A DNA stretch of 13,150 nucleotides, taken from NCBI GenBank assembly GCA_021154945.1, contig JAJNQF010000248.1, positions 1 to 13,150 on the forward strand, read 5' to 3'. This stretch comes from Sphingomonas sp. GTDB taxonomy: Bacteria; Pseudomonadota; Alphaproteobacteria; Sphingomonadales; Sphingomonadaceae. The translations under genes were made by a program, and so were the position numbers. Below the pieces are notes generated by a model, which was not told the DNA's origin, did no database searches, and saw nothing but the letters and a program-made list of their open reading frames with translations. This document shows, one piece after another, positions 8,401 to 13,150 of the stretch (positions are counted from its first letter, which is position 1; each line of letters opens with the position of its first letter).

Positions 8401-9117
8401 GCGCCCTTCGGCGTCGGCACGGGCGGCATCGTCCATCGCATTCTGCATCTCCAGCTGATCGACTAGACGTTGCTGAACGAGTCGAAGGGCCGACGCCTTC
8501 TCGAAGGCCGCGCGGCCCAGCTGCGTGTAGATCGTCGAACCGGTGATCTTCTCGAGGAGAACGGCGCGATCATTGTCGTTCGCCTTGATGAAGGCTTCGA
8601 AATCACCCTGTGCCAACAGCACCGCGCGGCGAAACTGATCGGAGGATAGCCCGACCAGATTCTGAATCGCCGCCAACGTCTCCGTCTTGGTGCCGCCGAG
8701 CATCTCACCGCCGTCGATGCGGAGAAGCGTCTGGACACTCGACTTCAACCTGCCGGTTGGCTTCATCCGGGCGCGTTGAACTGTCCAGCGCGCCCGGTAC
8801 CGGTTCGAGTCGCGACCGAGGAAGTCGATCTCGGCAAAGGCGTCGCTTTCGCCGTGACGCAGTATCGTGCGCGCGTCGGTCGCGGACAGTTCGTCACCCT
8901 GTTCGTTTTCGATCTTCCCGCGAGACGCAGCACCAAGACGGGGAACGGTGTCGAAGAGGGCAAGGCACATCGCATCCAGCAGCGTCGACTTCCCCGCCCC
9001 GGTTGGCCCCGTTATGGCGAAGATTCCCGCGTCCGCGAGAGGTGCAGCTTCGAAATCGACTTCGAAGTCTCCGGCGAGGCTGGCCAGATTGCGGCCTCGG
9101 ATCGCGAGTACACGCAT
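5422..9117 (-). CDS. sbcC: SbcC, ATPase subunit of the SbcCD nuclease
   Basis: The protein has 1231 residues and the classical SMC/Rad50 layout. The N-terminal ATPase half carries Walker A GPTGAGKST (37-45) and a Q-loop LLAQGDFEAFIKA starting at about 167. A long Ala/Arg/Glu-rich coiled coil runs from about 200 to 1080, interrupted near its middle by the zinc hook CPVC (611-614) that dimerises the arms. The C-terminal half has the signature NLSGGER (1135-1141), Walker B LFIDEGFGALD (about 1166-1176) and the H-loop ISH (H1202). With SbcD it would cleave DNA ends, hairpins and protein-blocked ends in an ATP-dependent way in the cytoplasm. It is somewhat longer than E. coli SbcC, mostly in the coiled coil. 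The ATG shares one base with the sbcD stop (TAATG), so translation is probably coupled. All key residues are present, and the stop is TAG (amber). Confidence 0.96.
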   Translation of the reverse strand: MRVLAIRGRNLASLAGDFEVDFEAAPLADAGIFAITGPTGAGKSTLLDAMCLALFDTVPRLGAASRGKIENEQGDELSATDARTILRHGESDAFAEIDFLGRDSNRYRARWTVQRARMKPTGRLKSSVQTLLRIDGGEMLGGTKTETLAAIQNLVGLSSDQFRRAVLLAQGDFEAFIKANDNDRAVLLEKITGSTIYTQLGRAAFEKASALRLVQQRLVDQLEMQNAMDDAARADAEGRFQSATNDEVAADATVAELENAARWEADRETLENRLAACEAEVGRSVAAFAAAEPDRVTLRERKSAFSLAQDWSLLEGARVTAEDARTEVASRTSLANEAAIALAELDGAEKTARAAVEHVADQAAVLRPIVEQAKNLDRDVAETATKLDHLTGVRAERSADLAACRTAEGAAFVAAVELRDRHGEWLSDNASLALLSAREEEIARGLTDRGAYKRSMTDLEAAERTTDAELVFADDALSRLRMLAVDAEVALIPVQAELSSAEAAVPAEQVRSALVDRRDAIAALGRLLIDWRSRAARVSDAEAGVVKLRTDEVEAASEHRTLTDRKGIVADTLPNLRVRLDEARRAGVLAEAAADDAALRLRALLVDGAPCPVCGATEHRTTAISALLGEQLESQRARIAGLEVELTTGTAADVRLAAELQGLSRQGRTREAEVARLSGELGLRIDARDVARASLMTSAAAVGFDAMDERFEPLVASTLSSIDAERRVMDAAVDACSVARSVEGAARKVRDDVRSASDAAAERQRAAAQAAEVARAARARARESVERFDVILDAAFGDVVPWRQLEDPVAWLAERSSAWRTRSYENSEALKRLPALDAALAYARTEHATATALAGAAEGEAAKLTTAVESLMKARRVLLDGRTVADVETDTSRQLGAVTLTHEAALRAFDEMRQVLITELARKEGADVALAKADEAFARLGSTFEARLGELSLSADMVAAAVAGGPNVIEVEEQRLAGIADAVRGAEAAVVQRAADLSLHEAGVRPEVMGEALQAALATARMALNEARTVLGHATFDLRRDDEVRAKTAGLRAELEREREASRIWLALSDLIGDREGKVFRRFAQGLTLDRLLSHANEQLLDLKPRFALERSVGGDMLIQVVDHDMAGEVRGVHNLSGGERFLISLALALGLAEMSTGRGLRIESLFIDEGFGALDTSSLGQAIAVLEHLHATGRRVGVISHVEEVKERIPVKIEVVPVSRGKSVLTVSTN

Positions 9118-10343
9118 TACGCTTCGGTCCCTTGTGCGTCGATCATCAGCGTCAAAAACGCCTGCATCAGATCGGCTGGCGGCTCGCCACCGTGTTCGCG
9201 TTCGAACAGTTCCGCGAATACTGCTTCCGGCTTCAATTCGGTGAGATTCGACTGTCTGCCCTCGATTCCCCTCCCGCTGGCTTCCCGAGCCTGGACCCGG
9301 ACGATCCGGGTCAGGCGCGCGGGCTTGGCGCCCAATGCGGAAAGAATTTTCGTCTGAAGATGCGGTTCGGGACCATCCACAAGGACGGAGACCTCGATGA
9401 ACGGCTGGAGGCCCCGCGGCAGGTCGGCATCCAATTCAAGAGCCGAAATGGCAGCCTCGACGTCGGGCAGGGGGAGGGGACCATCTGCCGGCACCGCGAT
9501 GAAAGCGGCGGGGCGGGGGATCGGCTCCTCGCGGATGGCCGCACCGTCCGGGCGGAGGTCCACGATGCTCACGGAATGACGATAGAGTCGCTCCGTAGCG
9601 GACAAGGGAAACGGGGATCCGGCGTAGCGGATTGGCGTCTCGCCATGGATGAGTTGGGGACGGTGCAGATGGCCAAGAGCGATATAGGCCGCTCGCCCGT
9701 CGAACAGGCTGGCGGCTTCGGCCTCCTCACCGCCGACGGTGATGCGACGCTCCGACTGTTCCGAAACGTCGCCGCCGGAGACGTGCAGATGTCCGGTCAG
9801 GATCAGCGGCAAATGGCCGGCGGCCTCCGCACCGGCGCTCAGCACCTCGGCGTAGAGGCCCTGAAGCCCGAGGCCACCCAGATCGCCGGGACGGCAGTAT
9901 GGTACCGCGCCGAGCCACGCAGCGGCGACACCGTCGCGGCCCGGAAGCGGAATCAGAAGACGCTCGCAATCCGTCGCCCCGTCCTTGCGCGGCAACGAAC
10001 CGATCAGGTGGACGCGGGAAGGCCCCAGCAACGACGAGGGCAGGTTTATGCGCGCGGCACTATCGTGGTTTCCCCCGATGATGGCGATCGTCAGGGCCGG
10101 GCACTGCGTCGTCGCCTCGCGCAAGAAGCGGTAGAGCCGCGCCATCGCGGCGATGGGAGGATTCGCCACGTCGTAGATATCGCCGGTAACGAGAAGCAGA
10201 TCCGCATCTTCGATCCGCAACCGGTCGAGCAGCCAGTCGAGGAACACGTCGTGCTCGGCGTCGCGACCGTGGCCGAACAGCTCGTGCCCGATATGCCAGT
10301 CGGAGGTGTGGAGGACGCGATAGGTGCGAGCGTGTTCAGTCAT
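9117..10343 (-). CDS. sbcD: SbcD, nuclease subunit of the SbcCD complex
   Basis: The protein has 408 residues and is a Mre11/SbcD-type metallophosphoesterase. Metal-binding motifs appear in the expected order: HTSDWHIGH (D15, H17), TGDIYD (D55), GGNHDS (N92, H93, D94), LTGHLHVSG (H185, H187) and ALGHLHRPQ (H225, H227). YAGSPFPLSATE follows, as usual for SbcD, and then the C-terminal capping and SbcC-binding region. It supplies the Mn-dependent nuclease activity of SbcCD at DNA ends and hairpins. ATG 10343 is chosen because it begins just before the conserved RVLHTSDWHIGH segment. An ATG at 10415 in the same frame would add 24 residues unlike the family, and neither start has a strong ribosome binding site. 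The gene overlaps sbcC by one base and leads the sbcD-sbcC-nuclease operon. Confidence 0.95.
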   Translation of the reverse strand: MTEHARTYRVLHTSDWHIGHELFGHGRDAEHDVFLDWLLDRLRIEDADLLLVTGDIYDVANPPIAAMARLYRFLREATTQCPALTIAIIGGNHDSAARINLPSSLLGPSRVHLIGSLPRKDGATDCERLLIPLPGRDGVAAAWLGAVPYCRPGDLGGLGLQGLYAEVLSAGAEAAGHLPLILTGHLHVSGGDVSEQSERRITVGGEEAEAASLFDGRAAYIALGHLHRPQLIHGETPIRYAGSPFPLSATERLYRHSVSIVDLRPDGAAIREEPIPRPAAFIAVPADGPLPLPDVEAAISALELDADLPRGLQPFIEVSVLVDGPEPHLQTKILSALGAKPARLTRIVRVQAREASGRGIEGRQSNLTELKPEAVFAELFEREHGGEPPADLMQAFLTLMIDAQGTEA

Positions 10344-10461
10344 GGCGTCCAGAATTGTTCGATGAGTGGTGACGAGGGTATCGCTTGAATTTGGCTGACG
10401 CGAGGATCCGAGCATTCGGAAAGCGCGTCATACCGGCCTGCGATATCGAAGCGCGCGGTCC

Positions 10462-11114
10462 TCAGGAATAGCGTTCCTCCGCCCACGGATCTCCGCGCAT
10501 GTGATACCCATTCACCTCCCAGAACCCAGGGGCGTCCGCGCCTACGAAGTCGATCGCACTGATCCACTTCGCGCTCTTCCAGAAGTACAGATGCGGGATG
10601 ACCAACCGCACCGGACCACCATGGTCCCGTGTCAGGGGCCGTCCCTGCCAGCCGTGTACCAGCATCGCGTCCGGCGCCGCGAAGTCCGCAAGCGGGACAT
10701 TGGTCGTGTAGCCGTCGTAGCCATGCAGGATCAGGAACGCGGCCTCGTCGCGCGGAGCCACCAAATCCAGGAGATCCCGCGTCGCGACGCCCGACCAATC
10801 GTTGTCGAACCGCGACCATGTCGTGACGCAGTGGATGTCCGTTCGGATCGTCTTTTGAGGCAGGTCCATGAGTGTGGCCCAGTCCAGCGTCACCGGGCGT
10901 TCCACCATGCCGACGACCTTCAGTTGCCAGCGTTCGCGCGACACGTCCGGTTGGCGTCCGAGATCCAGGACGGGCCAGTCCCTGACCAGATGCTGGCCGG
11001 GGGAAGGCGTTCACCGTCCGACTTGGCGGCACTTCCGGTGAGGAACTTCGATTCGGTTGCCCAACGCTTCTTCGATCGCGTGAGCTTCGACGGTTCGGGC
11101 AGGTCGTCGGTCAA
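10462..11114 (-). pseudogene. YedY/SUOX-like molybdopterin oxidoreductase, frameshifted
   Basis: The intact part belongs to the sulfite oxidase-like molybdopterin-dependent family. DIHCVTTWSRFDNDW supplies the Cys that ligates molybdenum; HGYDGYTTNVPLAD, HGGPVRLVIPHLYFWKSAKW, PGFWEV and the C-terminal DPWAEERYS are typical. The N-terminus is split. From a TTG at 11114 the frame reads TDDLPEPSKLTRSKKRW to KFLTGSAAKSDGERLPP, then the correct continuation GQHLVRDWPVLDLG lies in another frame. Adding one base at the GGCCGGGGG stretch (10995-11003) would rejoin them into about 217 residues, a normal family length. GGAG 7 nt upstream supports the TTG start. A shorter product from the GTG at 10944 would lack the N-terminal segment. 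There is no Tat signal, so the enzyme would be cytoplasmic. It is either a recent pseudogene or a single-base sequencing error. Confidence 0.85.
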
Positions 11115-11316
11115 GACGTGTCTCCATTGGTTCGACGCAGAGCGGCGTCAGGCGGTTGTCGGACGACGGCTTACCTGAGGGCATCGGCGTCCGCCGGACC
11201 GACCACAAGCACCCTCTCCGAATACCGGCACCGCCGCCAACTAGGATCGATCGTGTACCAGGGTCTTCGCTAGCGATCGACGGTCGAGCGCGACCATCGA
11301 TCCAGGATCCCGACTT
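11115..11316. other. Gap between thioesterase and oxidoreductase genes
   Basis: About 200 nt without a convincing gene, RNA gene or T-rich terminator on either strand. Open frames here lack family resemblance and are explained by high GC. Confidence 0.5.
11122..11125 (-). promoter_or_regulatory. Ribosome binding site for the TTG start at 11114
   Basis: GGAG on the minus strand lies 7 nt before the TTG at 11112-11114. This makes TTG the likely original start of the oxidoreductase gene and shows that the upstream half of the split frame was translated. Confidence 0.5.
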
Positions 11317-11835
11317 TCACGATCGCGCCGGCTTCGCCGGCAGATCGAACACGAGAAGGGTGGACGTCGCCGACGCACAGAGTCGACCATCCGCATCCTT
11401 CAATGTCGCCTCCGCGAAAGCCGCTCGGCGACCGATCGACAGGATGCGTCCCTCCGCCCGGACCGGTCCGCTCGAATCCCGGAGCGGACGATGGTAGGCA
11501 ACCTTCAACTCCAAGGTCGTGTAGCCCTGATCGGCGGTCAGTCGCGAGTGCACTGCGCACCCGCAAGCGCTGTCGAGAAGAGTTGCCGCATAGCCGCCAT
11601 GCACCGAGCCAATCGGATTGTAGACGCTTCTATCCGGATCCCCTTCGAAGACCGCGAGGCCGTCTTCGATCTCCACTAGCGTGAAGCCCAGCGTGGTCCC
11701 CATCGGCGGACGCGTGCCATCCGCCATGAGCTTTCGGAGCTGTTCCAGGCCGTTCAACCGCTTTTCGTTGTTCCCGATCACGTTCAATTCAACGCTCCTG
11801 TCGTTCGCCACCAAGCCACCCCGGCGCACGCGCAT
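11317..11835 (-). CDS. PaaI-type hotdog-fold thioesterase
   Basis: From ATG 11835 the product has 172 residues. The core motif YNPIGSVHGGYAATLLDSA (N73, H79, G80, G81, D88) is the acyl-CoA-binding and catalytic region of PaaI/YbgC-like hotdog thioesterases, which hydrolyse acyl- or aryl-CoA thioesters in the cytoplasm. YTTLELKVAYHRPL, the typical central strand, follows, and then RAEGRILSIGRRAAFAEA and CASATSTLLVFDLP. It would act as a homotetramer, as the family does; the natural substrate cannot be told. Start choice is uncertain: ATG 11835 has GAGGT 7 nt upstream, TTG 11787 has AGGAG 7 nt upstream and begins closer to the conserved GLEQLRKLMADG segment, and GTG 11862 is the longest. The gene is read in the same direction as the oxidoreductase, 202 nt away. 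Confidence 0.88.
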   Translation of the reverse strand: MRVRRGGLVANDRSVELNVIGNNEKRLNGLEQLRKLMADGTRPPMGTTLGFTLVEIEDGLAVFEGDPDRSVYNPIGSVHGGYAATLLDSACGCAVHSRLTADQGYTTLELKVAYHRPLRDSSGPVRAEGRILSIGRRAAFAEATLKDADGRLCASATSTLLVFDLPAKPARS

Positions 11836-11985
11836 ATGCGTGACCTCGTTTGATAGGATCACGAACGACGGCGGCGTTCGTCAATCTCACGATATCGTTC
11901 GCACCCGCCTCGATGGAGAACTCGATCGATCTGAGGCTTGGTAGCGTACGACATCTACTAGCTCCGCACGCCGCCAATGGAGATC

Positions 11986-12005
11986 TCGCCGTATCCATAC
12001 GGCGA
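11986..12005. repeat. 20-bp palindrome, possible operator
   Basis: TCGCCGTAT, then CC, then ATACGGCGA: perfect 9-bp arms with a 2-nt centre. It lies about 150 nt upstream of the thioesterase start and about 240 nt upstream of the rightward gene at 12243. No T-run follows, so an intrinsic terminator is unlikely. The tight symmetry suits a binding site for a dimeric regulator, but no target gene can be fixed. Confidence 0.5.
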
Positions 12006-12231
12006 TTTGAACCGTGAGCCGGGATCAGCGCCGCCACCCCCCAAGCCAACCGTAGAACCAGTCACGCCGCAGCGCGACTTAATCATCAAATGATCAGCGC
12101 ATCCGGCTGATGGCCGCCGTTGCGACCATGACCCGGCCATGTCTGCGCCAACGGATCAAAATAGATCGCGGCGTCACACGCGCGAAAATCACCCGGAAAG
12201 TGGGGAAATGCCGAAAAATTATCCTGGGAAT

Positions 12232-12235
12232 GGAG
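12232..12235 (+). promoter_or_regulatory. Ribosome binding site for the GTG at 12243
   Basis: GGAG lies 7 nt before GTG 12243. It is a good Shine-Dalgarno sequence and is the main reason to believe that translation starts here, although the frame soon loses protein-like character. Confidence 0.5.
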
Positions 12236-12242
12236 AAAAGCA

Positions 12243-12648
12243 GTGGTCGAAGACCTCGATTTGACGAACATCGACTCCCTGAAGTGGGCGGAAGTCCGTC
12301 GCAGGTTCAAATCCGTTCGGGATTATTGTCGCCGAGGCAATCGAACGCGAACGGCCGCTCGCCGCCCTGCCCATCACGGCAAGCGATGCGGATGCGAAGA
12401 TGCTGGCCCGCTATGTGCCGCCCGACATGGCGATCACCAATGTTTCAATGACCGAAGCGGCGCGGGCTATCTCCAATTCGGTCGGCAAACGCATTGGTCT
12501 CCTCGTCGTCAGCTATCGTCCGCCGACCATTCGGCTGACTACCGTCACGCGCTCGGGCCTAGATCGCCCCCCCACCGTGACCGACCCTAAGCTCGCGCTC
12601 CTGATTGCGCGGGAACGGCACAACGGCGAATTGAGGATGGCCGCCTAA
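12243..12648 (+). pseudogene. Probable broken small gene, mobile-element type
   Basis: Translation from GTG 12243 (GGAG 7 nt upstream) gives MVEDLDLTNIDSLKWAEV and RRRFKSV. This resembles the opening of Mu/TniA-like transposase or related proteins, in which ID-x2-KWAEV-RRR is a common style. After about 25 residues this frame becomes Arg/His/Cys-rich and unlike a protein. A protein-like stretch continues in the +1-shifted frame from about 12310: IIVAEAIERERPLAALPI, then LARYVPPDMAITNV, MTEAARAISNSVGKRIGL and DPKLALLIARERHNGELR, ending at TAA 12646-12648. One frameshift near 12300-12325, or a recombination junction, would join the two. Taken alone, the second part could start at ATG 12400 (82 aa) but has no good ribosome binding site. 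I do not recognise the second part. Low confidence in the joined gene, moderate that something coding was here. Confidence 0.4.
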
Positions 12649-12908
12649 CGTGCAGTCGTCAGGCTGAGCACTTCGAATGCTGCTTCGGCTCACGGCTATA
12701 TCGCCGACCGCATTCTCGGTTGCCGGCTGCGCATGCCGATCAGTCTCCGCAAATCCGTCAATGTCATCCCAGGACGGCTCGGACGTCCGCTCGCATAGGC
12801 GTGCGACCAATCCGCTTGCGCAACGCGCACCACGGCCAGGCGCGTCGAGCACCTCCCCGTCCGATGGCGACGACAGACACTTCACCTCCACACGAACAAG
12901 GATACCCC

Positions 12909-13150
12909 ATGCGCAACGCACCCGACATGTCCTTCATCCCTCCCGAGCGGCGCGAAGAGGTTCTTCGACGCATCACCGCGATCGAACACTTCCTGCAGGC
13001 ACCGGGGCGGAAGGCTGCCGAGGCACATGCACATGAACTCGGCCTTCGCACCGCTCAGTTCTACAACCTCGTACGTGCGTGGAAGGCTTACGGCCGGCCA
13101 GAGCGAGTCGCGGGGGCCCAGCCACATAGTCGGAGGAATCTCGTCGTTAC
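12909..13150 (+). CDS. N-terminus of an HTH transposase/integrase-type protein
   Basis: The gene starts at ATG 12909 with AAGGA 6 nt upstream and runs off the right edge, so only the first ~80 residues are seen. They contain a helix-rich opening (PERREEVLRRITAIEHFL) and then a clear helix-turn-helix: GRKAAEAHAHELGL, RTAQFYNLVRAWKAYGRPE (about 36-68). This arrangement, a lone N-terminal HTH with an A-x-ELGL-x3-QFY-x-L-x-RAW pattern, is typical of Mu/Tn7-like or Sphingomonadales DDE integrases, which bind their transposon ends this way. A transcription regulator is the alternative. The catalytic domain, if any, is outside the window, so the call is provisional. Its position beside a broken gene fits a mobile-element neighbourhood. 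Confidence 0.65.
   Translation, partial: MRNAPDMSFIPPERREEVLRRITAIEHFLQAPGRKAAEAHAHELGLRTAQFYNLVRAWKAYGRPERVAGAQPHSRRNLVV

Larger units (their letters stand above)
11863..12242. other. Intergenic stretch with palindrome and A-tracts
   Basis: About 380 nt without a gene I can support. It contains a short hairpin (ACGAACG at 11861-11867 with CGTTCGT at 11875-11881) beside the thioesterase start and a 20-bp palindrome at 11986-12005. A series of short A-runs at roughly helical spacing lies at 12185-12239, just before the GTG at 12243. A minus-strand frame (12086-12310) ending in DPLAQTWPGHGRN looks protein-like, but I could not assign it and do not annotate it. Confidence 0.5.

Noticed and set aside
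7120..8466. 448-codon + strand open frame inside sbcC
   Set aside because: Same reason: antisense to the SbcC coiled coil and zinc-hook region, with no recognisable domain.
8610..10388. Long + strand open frame (592 codons) opposite sbcC and sbcD
   Set aside because: It lies antisense to two genes with full catalytic motifs. Its translation is Arg/Ser/Gly-rich with no family resemblance, as expected from high-GC shadow frames.
10340..11032. 230-codon minus-strand frame over the oxidoreductase
   Set aside because: It is a shifted frame of the SUOX-like gene; the real protein with its Mo-ligating Cys is in the neighbouring frame.
12086..12310. Minus-strand frame ending DPLAQTWPGHGRN, suspected transposase C-terminus
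   Set aside because: I could not match it to a specific insertion-sequence family, it has only a TTG start, and it overlaps the better-supported GTG start at 12243.
1..13150. Search for CRISPR arrays, tRNA and rRNA genes
   Set aside because: No regularly spaced direct repeats, no complete cloverleaf and no rRNA-like sequence were seen; the only tRNA-like motif is the isolated T-loop core near 12305.

Overview
The window is GC-rich bacterial DNA and looks like a chromosomal or large-plasmid segment of an alphaproteobacterium. The style of the SirB1, YedY/SUOX-like, PaaI-type and SbcD proteins suggests a sphingomonad (Sphingomonas/Sphingobium-like). That placement is inference from protein style, not a database match.

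Left edge (1-678, + strand): the end of an unrecognised gene, overlapped by 4 nt by a small HDHPW-motif cupin-like protein of a type found in prophages. Positions 712-1317 (- strand) hold the C-terminal two thirds of a SirB1-type transglutaminase-like/TPR protein. Its 5' part is missing, and the DNA that should encode it instead carries a frameshifted scrap resembling the start of a thermonuclease (SNase) domain. Positions 1318-1742 hold no intact gene but contain a perfect 10-bp inverted repeat.

Core (1743-10343): two tandem + strand genes (1743-2957 and 3156-4352) encode unrecognised ~400-residue proteins that are clearly paralogous. They converge on a - strand operon read from the right: sbcD (10343-9117), sbcC (9117-5422) and a DUF6615-like putative PD-(D/E)XK nuclease (5337-4453). 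SbcD and SbcC form the MRN/SbcCD-type DNA end-processing nuclease, and both look intact. The third gene follows in the same reading frame as sbcC with only an amber stop between them. SbcCD plus a second predicted nuclease, facing a tandem pair of unknown proteins, is the best candidate here for an undescribed nucleic-acid-handling or defence locus.

Right part (10462-13150): a YedY/SUOX-like molybdopterin oxidoreductase gene broken by one missing base, a PaaI-type hotdog thioesterase, and then about 380 nt without a clear gene but with a 20-bp palindrome and A-tracts. After that come a probably broken small gene (12243-12648) and the start of a helix-turn-helix, transposase/integrase-type protein that runs off the window (12909 onward).

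Three probable frame disruptions in 13 kb (about 1430, 11000 and 12310) mean either decay at island borders or indel errors in the assembly. Prophage-like and transposase-like genes at the two ends suggest an accessory region.
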